In this document: positions 8,179 through 17,049 of the stretch, in pieces
How the letters are laid out: each line of letters starts with the position of its first letter
How positions within the stretch are numbered: the stretch's first letter is position 1
Source of the DNA: Bacteroidota bacterium
Lineage (GTDB): Bacteria; Bacteroidota; Bacteroidia; NS11-12g; UBA955
Direction of reading: 5' to 3'
Length of the DNA: 48,011 nucleotides
Assembly: GCA_963169345.1 (NCBI GenBank)
Contig: CAUJCT010000052.1
Span: forward strand, 1 to 48,011
Notes under the pieces: model-generated
The model's database searches: none
Told to the model about the DNA's origin: nothing
What the model saw: only the letters and a program-made list of their open reading frames with translations
Position numbers and translations under genes: made by a program

Positions 8179-9039
8179 ATGTTCAAGTATAGAGCTGCTA
8201 GCTTCTTTTTTGTTGTCATCTTAATTTACAATATGCCTGTGTATGGCGTCTCCTATTATTATAACCGCAATCTTAATGTTCTGCACTTGAATCGTTACGG
8301 GGATTTTTCCCTTAGTCTAAATTATTCTAATCTTAATAGTGATTTGACAGCTGGATTTGCATTCAGTAAATCTTTTGCTGCATTTATGCAATACAGCAGT
8401 TTGCCTTCTAAGTCGGACGGAATAGTAGGAAATGAAAATGAAACATTACAATCTATAAAATCACAAAAAGCATTTAGTTTTGGATTAGGATATTTTTTAA
8501 ATGATAGTTTAAGTTATGCAGTCAGAACCGGAGCATTTTTAGAATATACTTTTGGAAGTGTTCAGGGCAATGCATTAACATTACACCGTAATCTGAAAAA
8601 AGGAGAAATGCTGGTAAGATTTAATTCTTTGTCTTTAAGTTCTAATATTTTATTGGATGCCAATCCTGTCAACCGATATTTGAAATTCGGATACTCAGCG
8701 CGGTTAAACAGTGTATTCATGCAATTTGCAAGATCGCAACCTGCGGATTACTTCACTAAAGATAGTCTGTCATTAGGTGTAAGTAAAGTATATTTTACTC
8801 TGGAGCATGGACTCATAATAAGACTATTAGGCAAAAGGTTCAATTTGCATACACAATTTGGACTCTCACACCGAATCTATCCGTTGAAATCTCTTAGTCC
8901 GATTAATAAGTTAAGCAAATTTTTCGTTCTGGGTGTGACATTTATGCCCAATCTGCTTCATGCGAAACGCCATGATGGACGGGGCTCTCAATCATCTCCC
9001 GTCAAAGAAGTTTCTGATAGAACATTTCGAAAGATTTGA
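8179..9039 (+). CDS. Exported protein, probable outer-membrane beta-barrel
   Basis: 286 residues with a signal peptide (to about residue 23). The rest has alternating aromatic and polar strands, Y-S-N-L-N-S-D-L-T-A-G-F-A-F being typical, with short turns and no catalytic motif, as expected of a small outer-membrane barrel. A basic, low-complexity tail follows the last strand (from about residue 262). No named family recognised. It is on the same strand as lysR, 49 bp downstream. Confidence 0.6.
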   Translation: MFKYRAASFFFVVILIYNMPVYGVSYYYNRNLNVLHLNRYGDFSLSLNYSNLNSDLTAGFAFSKSFAAFMQYSSLPSKSDGIVGNENETLQSIKSQKAFSFGLGYFLNDSLSYAVRTGAFLEYTFGSVQGNALTLHRNLKKGEMLVRFNSLSLSSNILLDANPVNRYLKFGYSARLNSVFMQFARSQPADYFTKDSLSLGVSKVYFTLEHGLIIRLLGKRFNLHTQFGLSHRIYPLKSLSPINKLSKFFVLGVTFMPNLLHAKRHDGRGSQSSPVKEVSDRTFRKI

Positions 9040-9056
9040 CTCAATTAAACAACAAG

Positions 9057-9938
9057 TTACGGATTGCAGATGTCACAATACATTGGATCTTCATACTGTT
9101 TTTCAGTTTGAGCTTGATTCAATTGAAAACCACATGAAGGGCATTTGTAAATAAACTGTTTAATGGTCTTTGTTGGAAGTTGACACTGCATGCACGGTAA
9201 ACCTCTTTCGACATTATGTATGTCAAAGCCGGGATGGGAACAGGAGGGGCAAAGCGAAGTTATTTTCTCTACCAGTTTTTCTGCTGCCCGCTCAATGACC
9301 TTCATTCTGGTGGGATTGCGCATGGCTCTCATATCCGTTTCAATGTAAAATGTCTTATAAAGTTGGCTGTAGTTGTTGAATTGAATTTTCAGATCTCTCC
9401 AATCCATGCAATCTTTATAAATCGTGTTTTTACTGAAAAGGTCTTTTCTAAAGATGACGCCATGCTCCGGAAAACCAATATCGATAGCAAAGCGCTGCAA
9501 GGTGTCAAAATCGCTTATTTCGGCCTGTTTAAAATTGGTTTCGCAATCGATGTGATGGACATAGAGTTCTATTTGATGTTTTAAATCTATGAAGTAGAGA
9601 ATTTCTTCGTTTGCAGAAATAAAGGGAATTTGAGGATGCGGACCAAATGAACCTTCACTGGCTATCGCCAGGTCGAATCCAAGCGTGTGCATGGCCTCCA
9701 GGCATTTTTTTCTTGCTGTAATGAGAGAGCTGCTATGTCGACTGATTTCCCCCGTGAATGTACCAAACTGATCGGTGTCGAAGCCTTCACATTTAGAAGG
9801 CTTGACACCGAGGGCCTTTTCCATAACAGGGCCTATAACCCTCTCTTTGCTGTGCATACTTGCAATTAAAAGAGGTCGCTCGCAATATAAATTTTCAATA
9901 ATTGATTTGTTTCTGAAAGTTATATCCTGCAATTGCAT
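9057..9938 (-). CDS. DUF6671-like protein with C-terminal zinc ribbon
   Basis: 293 residues, no signal peptide. The first 215 residues carry an N-terminal motif (S-M-H-S-K-E-R-V-I-G-P, then F-D-T-D-Q-F-G-T-F-T-G-E), then A-S-E-G-S-F-G-P-H-P, which I match from memory to the DUF6671 family. The last 75 residues contain four C-x2-C pairs (CPSC, CMQC, CPSC, CDIC), forming probable zinc ribbons. Function of the family is not known to me. The T-D-Q-F-G-T-F and E-G-S-F-G segments may be a catalytic site. It lies downstream of the broken small gene. Confidence 0.7.
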   Translation of the reverse strand: MQLQDITFRNKSIIENLYCERPLLIASMHSKERVIGPVMEKALGVKPSKCEGFDTDQFGTFTGEISRHSSSLITARKKCLEAMHTLGFDLAIASEGSFGPHPQIPFISANEEILYFIDLKHQIELYVHHIDCETNFKQAEISDFDTLQRFAIDIGFPEHGVIFRKDLFSKNTIYKDCMDWRDLKIQFNNYSQLYKTFYIETDMRAMRNPTRMKVIERAAEKLVEKITSLCPSCSHPGFDIHNVERGLPCMQCQLPTKTIKQFIYKCPSCGFQLNQAQTEKQYEDPMYCDICNP

Positions 9939-9945
9939 AGAGTTT

Positions 9946-10390
9946 TTAAGCTGCGTCAGTAGTCACTTCAATGTCGGCTTTAATTTGTATTAATTCGGAC
10001 AACTCAAATTCAGATTTGATGAATTTTAATTCATCCTGAAGATATTTGATTCTTCTCTCTCTGAATTTAATGTCTTCCTCATTCTCACTTTTACCGATTT
10101 TTATTTGTCGATGGTCTCAAAAATAACCTTTAGGCCAAATGAGTGTTATAAAATGATAATTGCACATCGTCTTTTTTATTCATACATCGTTGTATTTCTT
10201 GCTCAGACCACCGTTGGTATGTGCTTCGAAATAGGCCTTGTCTGAATAAAAAATACGCGCATTTAGCTCTAAATCCTATTTTCGAGACCATCTTTTGATG
10301 AAATTGTGTTTTTACATGCACAAACTGTTCGATTAAATCGAGTGCGTCCTTTTTTTTGAATTTGCCGTTTATGATATTGAATTCTTTCAT
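9946..10390 (-). pseudogene. Small icd-distal gene, disrupted by a 183-bp element
   Basis: The 5' part (10390 down to 10293) encodes a helical start, M-K-E-F-N-I-I-N-G-K-F ending near T-Q-F-H-Q. The 3' part (10109 down to 9946) is coding-like without its own start: G-K-S-E-N-E-E-D-I-K-F-R-E-R-R-I-K-Y-L-Q and onward, ending in a stop at 9946. Together they resemble a small Bacteroidota helical protein of about 80 residues. Between them lies sequence bounded by inverted repeats. As it stands, the frame runs into the insert and stops at 10130, giving a chimeric 86-residue product. The gene starts 4 bp after the icd stop, so it would have been co-transcribed. Confidence 0.55.
10110..10292. mobile_element. 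MITE-like element, 183 bp, with 16-bp terminal inverted repeats
   Basis: The left end reads GATGGTCTCAAAAATA and the right end, reverse-complemented, GATGGTCTCGAAAATA: 15 of 16 identical, with similarity trailing further in (TTTAG on both). It is too short for a transposase and splits two coding halves of a small gene. I could not find a clear target duplication, so insertion is inferred from the repeats and the split frame. Confidence 0.55.
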
Positions 10391-10394
10391 GATA

Positions 10395-11840
10395 TTATTG
10401 TCCTTGTCCTAGTGAAAATGCCGGTTTTCCATCAAACTCATAGAGGTTCTCAGTTTTAATGACATCAAAACCTTTCTCTCTTGCTTTTTGCATTAACTTG
10501 ATGATGTCTTCCTGAGTGAAGTCGCTGTTAGCTTTGAATCTGCATCTCCAGTGATCGGTGCAAAAAGTTTCTCTGAATCCTTCAGGCCATACTTTGATGC
10601 CTCTGTTGGTAATCATGCTGAGTTGTTTGTCGTCATAACCTACCGATTGTAGTTGTTCACCTAATTCGTCTGGATTCAATCCAGACCAGTGCAAGAAGAG
10701 GTCAACTCCCAGCAGTTTCTTCCTTGCTGGTGATTTACGCTGATATGGTTTTAATTGCATTGTGTAATTATTGCCCGAAAAATTGGCTTCTTTCAGTTGC
10801 ACAGGTCGCTGATTTAATCTTTCAATAACCGCATCTGCAAATTCGCTGGTGCTTACTTTCTGTTTGCTTTTGCCTTCTTTATAGATATCATAAGTGTGAA
10901 TGCCATCTTCTATTGTTTTAAGCCAGGCATTGTTGATTTTTTCTGCAATTTCAGTTTGTCCAATATGGTTGAGCATCAAGATGGCACCTTGCAGTAATCC
11001 TGAAGGGTTGGCAACATTCTGACCAGCTCTGCGCGGAGCGGAACCGTGTATGGCTTCAAACATTGCACATTCTTCTCCAATGTTGGCAGAGCCCGCCAGT
11101 CCAACTGACCCTGCAATCTGAGCCGCCACATCTGATAAGACATCGCCATACAGGTTGGGCATAACGATCACATCAAAAGCTTCAGGAGTATCTGCCATTT
11201 TCGCAGCACCTATATCAATGATCCAATGCTCATTTTCAATATCCGGATACTCCTTGGCAATTTCATCAAACACCTGATGGAAAAGGCCATCGGTTTGTTT
11301 CATGATATTGTCTTTAGTAAAGCAGGTGACCTTTTTTCTGTTCTGTTGTTTGGCGTATTCGAAGGCATATCGAATGATTTTTTCACAACCGGGTCTGCTT
11401 ATAAGCTTAAGACATTGTACAACTTCATCTGTTTGCTGATGCTCAATACCGGCATATAAATCTTCCTCATTTTCGCGGACAATCACTATATCCATTTTTG
11501 GGTGTTTGGTTTCAACAAATGGATACAAGCTGACGCAGGGACGGACATTGGCATACAGACCAAGGAATTTCCTTGTAGTGACATTCAAGCTTTTATACCC
11601 ACCTCCCTGAGGAGTCGTAATTGGCGCTTTAAGGAAAATTTTGTTTTTTCGAATTACATCCCATGAAGCTTTAGAGATGCCAGAGGTGTTGCCGGAGAGA
11701 TAGACTTTTTCTCCAACTTCAATTTCCTCTGTTTCAATTTGAGCGCCTGCTGCATACAGGATTTTGAGAGTGGCGTCCATGATTTCAGGACCAATTCCAT
11801 CGCCCTTTGCAATGGTGATTGTTGTTTTTAAGTTTTTCAT
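10395..11840 (-). CDS. icd: NADP-dependent isocitrate dehydrogenase
   Basis: 481 residues. The decarboxylating-dehydrogenase fold spans residues 5-340: G-D-G-I-G-P-E at 14-20, the substrate-binding segment near R-K-F-L-G-L-Y-A-N-V-R-P (89-100), V-R-E-N-E-E-D-L-Y-A-G-I-E, catalytic metal-binding P-N-L-Y-G-D-V-L-S-D, and H-G-S-A-P in the nucleotide loop. A 140-residue C-terminal extension follows, as in the Thermus thermophilus enzyme and Bacteroidota homologues. It oxidises isocitrate to 2-oxoglutarate in the citric-acid cycle. TGCAAATTTGCA (11844-11855) directly upstream is a palindrome overlapping the probable promoter. Confidence 0.92.
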   Translation of the reverse strand: MKNLKTTITIAKGDGIGPEIMDATLKILYAAGAQIETEEIEVGEKVYLSGNTSGISKASWDVIRKNKIFLKAPITTPQGGGYKSLNVTTRKFLGLYANVRPCVSLYPFVETKHPKMDIVIVRENEEDLYAGIEHQQTDEVVQCLKLISRPGCEKIIRYAFEYAKQQNRKKVTCFTKDNIMKQTDGLFHQVFDEIAKEYPDIENEHWIIDIGAAKMADTPEAFDVIVMPNLYGDVLSDVAAQIAGSVGLAGSANIGEECAMFEAIHGSAPRRAGQNVANPSGLLQGAILMLNHIGQTEIAEKINNAWLKTIEDGIHTYDIYKEGKSKQKVSTSEFADAVIERLNQRPVQLKEANFSGNNYTMQLKPYQRKSPARKKLLGVDLFLHWSGLNPDELGEQLQSVGYDDKQLSMITNRGIKVWPEGFRETFCTDHWRCRFKANSDFTQEDIIKLMQKAREKGFDVIKTENLYEFDGKPAFSLGQGQ

Positions 11841-12052
11841 CGCTGCAAATTTGCAATGAGTTTGTATATTAAAAAAATTAATATATAAAATGATGGATAT
11901 AAAAATAATTAATGTATTAAGATTATCGGATAGTAATTTGGAGTAAAGAGAGTTGTATCATATTCAAACTGAGCTGAAGTTTTTTGTGATTCTTTTGGGG
12001 GCAAACTTTCCTTAAGTTGTTTTAATGAAGGATACCCTAATTAACTTTTGCT

Positions 12053-12823
12053 ATGAAAAATCAAACGTATGGTATTGTTGCTGTATTCTTAATTGTTTTA
12101 GCGTCTTGTAGTCCCAGATTTTATACACCTAATGTGATTGTTACACCCACATTTAAAAAGGCTGGTGATATATACTTTAATGCCAACTATAATTTTATCA
12201 ATAAAGGGTCGACTACTTTTGGATATGCCTTTACCAATCATTTTGGAGCTTATACCAATCTGGCTATAAATTTAGAAGATCATCTTTCTTACTCACCTCT
12301 GGATGTTGGCTCAACCGATAGTAAAGGTGGTTATCTCAGTCTCGGTTTAGGTTATTTAAGGCCACCAACAATTAAGAATAAGAAAGGTCTGGAGTGTTTT
12401 GGGGAAATGGCAAGTGGACTTTATGATATTTTGCAATATACCTCCGTCAACTATAGCCCTTATTTGCCGGATACTAACAGATTAAGTAGCATGGTAGGAA
12501 GATTTAACCGGTATGCTATAGTGTTGAATCTGAATGAAACTATGAATAAATTAACTTTAATAAACTCTTTTCGATTCAGTGCTGTTCACTTTTACAGGAA
12601 TGTGGCTGAAAAAGATTTAGAATATCTAATTGAAAAAATCAATCATCGCAAAATATATCCTACTGTTGAATATGGTTTATCCATGTTTTATGGAAAGAAC
12701 AGATTGAAACTGATGGCACAATACAATGTGTTTATAAGCTTGAATTCAAAATCTGAAACGGGTCCTCTTCAGGCAGCAAATGTCAGTTTAAGTCTGGGTT
12801 TTGTTTACAAGCTGCATCGATAG
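12053..12823 (+). CDS. Lipoprotein with outer-membrane barrel-like body
   Basis: 256 residues. The lipoprotein signal has a lipobox L-A-S-C near residue 19. The body has repeated strands with G-Y-A-F, L-G-L-G-Y and L-S-L-G-F patterns, consistent with a small beta-barrel of the type often annotated as a hypothetical outer-membrane protein in Bacteroidota. No enzymatic motif. A TTTTG box lies a few bases before the start codon, so the mRNA may be nearly leaderless. Confidence 0.6.
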   Translation: MKNQTYGIVAVFLIVLASCSPRFYTPNVIVTPTFKKAGDIYFNANYNFINKGSTTFGYAFTNHFGAYTNLAINLEDHLSYSPLDVGSTDSKGGYLSLGLGYLRPPTIKNKKGLECFGEMASGLYDILQYTSVNYSPYLPDTNRLSSMVGRFNRYAIVLNLNETMNKLTLINSFRFSAVHFYRNVAEKDLEYLIEKINHRKIYPTVEYGLSMFYGKNRLKLMAQYNVFISLNSKSETGPLQAANVSLSLGFVYKLHR

Positions 12824-12923
12824 ACCTATCGCCAAATTTTCATAATTGGAGTTTTTCGACTGACTTTGATATTAGTGCAGGGAATTATCAAAATTTAAAA
12901 TTCCCTTATATTTGTATCGTCTG

Positions 12924-14081
12924 ATGTTTAAATTTAAATTCTTTTGTATAACCGGATTCCTGGGGGTATTGGCATTTGTATCATGCTCAAAGGATCCTGC
13001 CGTATCTCAACTATCTGATGAACAAAAGTTACTACAGCAGTTTTTTAATTTGCCTTCTGAACCATTTAATTATGCGTCACCTGATTTGCCAGAGCATTTA
13101 AAATCAGGTTTTGTCAATGCTCAGAAAAATACGCCAGCGGGGAATCCTGTCACCAATTGGGGCGCAACGCTTGGAAGAGTTCTTTTCTACGATAAAAGTT
13201 TGTCATCCAATGGCAGCATCTCTTGCGCCTCCTGCCATATACAGGCTTTTGGTTTTACGGATACAGCTCAATTCAGTAAAGGGGTCAATGGTTTAACTAA
13301 ACGTCACTCTATGTCTCTCATCAATTCTGCCTATTATGCCAATGGCAGGTTTTTCTGGGACGAAAGAGCAGCCCGACTTGAACATCAGGTTTTAATGCCT
13401 ATTCAAGACCAGGTTGAGATGAATATGAAACTCGATTCTGTTTTGACAAGATTGCGAAGTACCAGTTATTATCCTATACTTTTTAAATATGCTTTTGGTA
13501 GTGATTCTGTTTCTGGTTACAGAATTTCACTTGCATTGGCTCAGTTTGTGCGTTCAATTGTTTCTTCTCAATCGAAGTATGATGATGGTCGTAAATTGGT
13601 ATCAGGTCCAAATGTAGATTTCCCAAATTTTACTTCGACAGAAAACTTAGGCAAACAAATTTTTTTCGGTAATAGACTAATCAATTGTTCAGGATGTCAT
13701 TTGACAGATATGATGGTATTGGACAATCCAAGAAACAATGGTTTGTTTGAAACTGAGCTGGATTCAGGTATCTTCATACATACAAGCAATTCTCAGGACA
13801 TTGGAAAATTCAAAGCGCCATCTCTCAGAAATATTGGATTAAGACACAGATTCATGCATGATGGTCACCTGATAGGGTTAAATGCAGTCATCGAGCATTA
13901 TGACAATGGTATACAATCGAGTCCGCATTTAGATACTCATTTGAAAGATCCTGTTACCGGTATACCATACAAAATGGGATTGAGTCCGGCTGAGAAACAA
14001 GCCTTGCTCGATTTCCTGAATACATTAACGGATGAGCATATAATTACAGATGCAAAGTTTTCGAATCCATGGTTGAAGTGA
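12924..14081 (+). CDS. Di-haem cytochrome c peroxidase family lipoprotein
   Basis: I chose ATG 12924 (385 residues), which places the lipobox F-V-S-C at residue 21. Two C-x-x-C-H haem sites are visible: CASCH at 101-105 and CSGCH at 255-259. The F-F-W-D-E-R and H-x(n)-M-P-I-Q-D segments between them are typical of the CCP/MauG family. A distal F-M-H-D-G-H follows. It is a periplasmic or outer-membrane-anchored redox enzyme, reducing peroxide or oxidising a partner. The closest homologue in this window is at 44428-45594. Haem attachment depends on the Ccm system, of which ccmB lies at 4320. Confidence 0.88.
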   Translation: MFKFKFFCITGFLGVLAFVSCSKDPAVSQLSDEQKLLQQFFNLPSEPFNYASPDLPEHLKSGFVNAQKNTPAGNPVTNWGATLGRVLFYDKSLSSNGSISCASCHIQAFGFTDTAQFSKGVNGLTKRHSMSLINSAYYANGRFFWDERAARLEHQVLMPIQDQVEMNMKLDSVLTRLRSTSYYPILFKYAFGSDSVSGYRISLALAQFVRSIVSSQSKYDDGRKLVSGPNVDFPNFTSTENLGKQIFFGNRLINCSGCHLTDMMVLDNPRNNGLFETELDSGIFIHTSNSQDIGKFKAPSLRNIGLRHRFMHDGHLIGLNAVIEHYDNGIQSSPHLDTHLKDPVTGIPYKMGLSPAEKQALLDFLNTLTDEHIITDAKFSNPWLK

Positions 14082-14269
14082 AGACTTGTATTTGAAATTT
14101 TTCTTCTTGAATTTCAATTTCTTATAAAATATTTTTTAAAGTATGGCAGCAATTTTTTGGAATCTGCATCCTATTGACAAGAGTTCTTAGTAAGTAATTT
14201 TTTATTTCGTTAGTAGTAGCGTAGAGCTTTAGTGACCCAAAATCAACTCATGACACTGAAAAGTTTTGA

Positions 14270-14462
14270 GTCGTTTCCGGGAACATGACATCTGGAATGC
14301 ACATTGACACTTGGGCTTGGTTATCTATGACTAGGTAAAGTAGTAGGTATTTAGAGATAGCTAATGTCTGATGTTGTAAAGTTTTACTGGTTGTTTATAG
14401 ATCAATAAATGTTCATGTTCCCAACCCCTAAAAGTTGCAGGTGAAAGCCTGCAACTTTTTTT
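14270..14462 (+). ncRNA. Candidate structured RNA ending in a strong terminator
   Basis: The 492-bp gap after the peroxidase has no gene-like frame but contains a nested fold. GGGAACATGACAT (14279-14291) pairs with ATGTTCATGTTCCC (14409-14422), with one bulge. Inside, ACATT/AATGT and GTTATCT/AGATAGC can pair. The fold is followed directly by a rho-independent terminator at 14431-14462. A long hairpin of about 150 nt before a terminator suggests an independent small RNA, possibly 6S-like, or a long 5' leader with attenuation. No clear promoter was found. Confidence 0.4.
14431..14462 (+). terminator. Rho-independent terminator upstream of the DUF4397 gene
   Basis: AAAGTTGCAGG pairs perfectly with CCTGCAACTTT around a 6-nt loop and is followed by a run of T on the plus strand. 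It ends either the peroxidase transcript or the candidate RNA before it. Confidence 0.85.
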
Positions 14463-14573
14463 TTATCCATAAGCAATCTATAAGCATAAGATAAAAACAT
14501 TAAAAAAAATTTATAATTCATTGCAACAAATAATTTGATTTATGCATCCTAGTGTTACAAAAGTTTAAATTTT

Positions 14574-16274
14574 ATGAGAAAAGTAATTTCCACCTTAATT
14601 CTTCTTACAACTGTTTTTGTGGCAGATGCCCAAACAGCCAGTATTATGGCCATTCACAATAGTCCTGATCCTTTGGTAGATTCTGTTGACGTCTATTTGT
14701 TAGCTAATAATACATCTACTAAAATTGCCGATGACTTTGCATTCAGAGCCTCAACCGGTTTTGCCAATGTGCCGGCTGAAACGCCCATTCGGGTTGTGTT
14801 TGCTGGAAGTAACAGTACTTCTATTGCCGACTCACTGATTGGTTTTGGTTTTAATCTTCCAAACAATGGAAAATTCATTTTGATTGCTCAGGGGCATGTT
14901 CAAAATGTTTTTACACCTACAAAACCATTTGAATTAAAAGTTATCGCCAATGCTGAAAATACCTCAGCTGGTTCTGGAAATAAGTTACTTGTTTATCATG
15001 GTTCAACCGATGCACCTGCTGTTGATATTTCAGCTTTTACTGTTGCAAGTTCCAGTAGTCCTGTTAGTTTGGCAGAAGCTGCGGCCTATGGCGATAATAC
15101 TGCTTATATCAGTGTGCCAAATGCTGATTACTTTGTAAATATCAGTCTGCCTGGACAAGACAAGGCTTTGTTTACCTACTCTGCACCTTTGAAAACACTT
15201 TCTGCAGATGGTGAACCAGTCGTAGTGTTTGCATCCGGTTATTTGAACCCTTCTCAAAACTTAAATGGTCCTGCATTTGGATTGTTTGCAGTTTTAAAAA
15301 ATGGTACTGTAATAGAATTGCCATTGCAAACTACAGCAAAACTACAAATCGTGCACAATGCTCCGGATGCTTTAGCCTCTTCAGTTGATTTGTACTCTGA
15401 CGTTACAGGTTCCATAGGTTTGTTGCTCGATAATTTTGCTTTCAGAAAAGCAACGCCTTTCCTTACTGTTCCGGCTAATACAAATTTCAATGTTTGGATT
15501 GCTCCGGCAAACAGCACTTCCTATACGCAGTATGTATACAATACAGAATTAAACCTCCCGGGTGGAGTCGAAATGGTAGCACTTGCTCAAGGTGTTATTG
15601 ACACAGCTAAATATGAAAACGGAGCAAGTGTTGCCTTCGATTTATTTCCTGCAGTATCTCCTTCATCTTCTTTGCAGAAAGACAAGGTAACCCTTACCAT
15701 AGCGCATGGTAGCACAGATGCTCCTTCTGTTGATGTCAGAGTTGGCTCAGCTACCGGATTGTTGCTCGCTGATGGTATTGCTTTTGGCGATGCTACTGAC
15801 CCAATTGTTACAGATGCAAACGATTTAGTGGTCAATATACTTGCAGCTGGAAGCTCTGATATTGTCGTGGCTTATAATGCGCCTTTGTCAGCATTCAAGG
15901 ATAGTTCCATACTCGTAATGGCATCCGGATTTTTATCTCCAAATATGCCAACAGGCAAGGATGCAGGAGAGGCATTTGGACTGTTTGTTGTGACAGCTTC
16001 AGGAAGAGTGATTGCTTTGCCAGTCAAAACAACTTCAATAAACAATATACTGGATGCAAATAGTCTTCTGGTTTATCCTAACCCGGTGACAAATGTATTG
16101 AACGTAGGAAATGGATATGTAGTAAGTGCAATTGAAGTGCGCTCACTGGACGGAAGAGTAATTGCAGTGTCGAATGTTGTGAACAGTATAGATTTGGATG
16201 ATCTGAGTAATGGTACCTATATGGTAACTGTCTACACAGATAAAGGTGAATTTAATACAATAGTAGTAAAGTAG
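14574..16274 (+). CDS. DUF4397 repeat protein with T9SS sorting domain
   Basis: 566 residues with a signal peptide (A-D-A-Q at about 20). Repeated DUF4397 units cover about residues 21-490: I-M-A-I-H-N-S-P-D near 24, L-Q-I-V-H-N-A-P-D near 257 and L-T-I-A-H-G-S-T-D near 375, each followed by S-V-D-V or similar. The C-terminal 75 residues carry L-V-Y-P-N-P-V and N-G-T-Y-M-V-T-V-Y, a type IX sorting domain. It is a secreted surface protein, with no catalytic role evident. It follows a strong terminator and ends in a long hairpin, so it is probably a single-gene unit. Confidence 0.85.
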   Translation: MRKVISTLILLTTVFVADAQTASIMAIHNSPDPLVDSVDVYLLANNTSTKIADDFAFRASTGFANVPAETPIRVVFAGSNSTSIADSLIGFGFNLPNNGKFILIAQGHVQNVFTPTKPFELKVIANAENTSAGSGNKLLVYHGSTDAPAVDISAFTVASSSSPVSLAEAAAYGDNTAYISVPNADYFVNISLPGQDKALFTYSAPLKTLSADGEPVVVFASGYLNPSQNLNGPAFGLFAVLKNGTVIELPLQTTAKLQIVHNAPDALASSVDLYSDVTGSIGLLLDNFAFRKATPFLTVPANTNFNVWIAPANSTSYTQYVYNTELNLPGGVEMVALAQGVIDTAKYENGASVAFDLFPAVSPSSSLQKDKVTLTIAHGSTDAPSVDVRVGSATGLLLADGIAFGDATDPIVTDANDLVVNILAAGSSDIVVAYNAPLSAFKDSSILVMASGFLSPNMPTGKDAGEAFGLFVVTASGRVIALPVKTTSINNILDANSLLVYPNPVTNVLNVGNGYVVSAIEVRSLDGRVIAVSNVVNSIDLDDLSNGTYMVTVYTDKGEFNTIVVK

Positions 16275-16283
16275 GCTGATTGT

Positions 16284-16331
16284 TACCGATACCAGATAGC
16301 TTCTCAGTTTTGGGAAGCTATCGGTTCGGTA
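16284..16331 (+). terminator. Nested hairpin downstream of the DUF4397 gene
   Basis: ATAGCTTC pairs with GAAGCTAT, and the outer TACCGA pairs with TCGGTA. There is no T run, only AT-rich sequence, so it may be a transcript-stabilising hairpin rather than a classical terminator. Confidence 0.5.
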
Positions 16332-16488
16332 TACAGTAGAATACTATTTAATTATTATTATATGATGTATAAATTATATTTATGATATAGAGTAAAGACC
16401 TCACCCTGGCTTCATCTAATAAATATGTAATCATTGATTAAGCCGCAGATTACTAAAAATTCAAAAACAAATCCACCTACTACTTGTT

Positions 16489-17049
16489 TTGAAGTTATTG
16501 AACTATCATCAATCGGATATCGACTTAGTGAAAGCTTGTTTGAAAAATGACAAAGCTGCGCAGAAATTTCTGTTTGATACGTATGCAAAAGGCATGTTAG
16601 GACTTTGCTACAGATACGTCAATGATTATGATCTTGCCCACGATTTGATGCAGGATGGTTTCATTAAAGTATTCGAGAAACTCGAAACTTACAGAGCTGA
16701 AAGTCCGCTCAAATCATGGATTAGGAAAATTATGGTGAATACCTGCTTAGGGCATATTCGCAAACAAAAAAATTTACAACTCACTAATTTGGATTCTGCA
16801 GAACATATCATGACACATGAAAATGTGTTCAGCGATTTTTTAGAATTTGATATGGTAATGAATGCTATCTCAAAATTACCTTTGAATATGCGAACCGTTT
16901 TAAACTTGTTTGCAATAGAGGGGTATAGTTATACCGAAATAGCAACAGAACTCGGACTGGAAGAATCCAGTATCAGAGCTCATGTGTCGAGAGCAAGAAA
17001 ACAATTAAGTGAGTCTATAGGCGTTAAAACAGGAATACGGGTTTCATGA
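16489..17049 (+). CDS. ECF RNA polymerase sigma factor
   Basis: 186 residues. Sigma region 2 covers about residues 25-95 (Y-A-K-G-M-L-G-L-C-Y-R-Y, then D-L-A-H-D-L-M-Q-D-G-F-I-K-V). Region 4 covers about 125-178 (L-P-L-N-M-R-T-V-L-N-L-F-A-I-E-G-Y-S-Y-T-E-I-A). No ATG is available at the front, so the start must be TTG at 16489 or at 16498, which may limit translation. The next gene overlaps it by 4 bp (ATGA), the usual layout of a sigma factor with its regulator. It probably directs a small envelope-related regulon. Confidence 0.87.
   Translation: MKLLNYHQSDIDLVKACLKNDKAAQKFLFDTYAKGMLGLCYRYVNDYDLAHDLMQDGFIKVFEKLETYRAESPLKSWIRKIMVNTCLGHIRKQKNLQLTNLDSAEHIMTHENVFSDFLEFDMVMNAISKLPLNMRTVLNLFAIEGYSYTEIATELGLEESSIRAHVSRARKQLSESIGVKTGIRVS

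Noticed and set aside
9216..9584. 122-codon plus-strand open frame
   Set aside because: It lies wholly opposite the zinc-ribbon DUF6671-like gene and shows no protein-like pattern.
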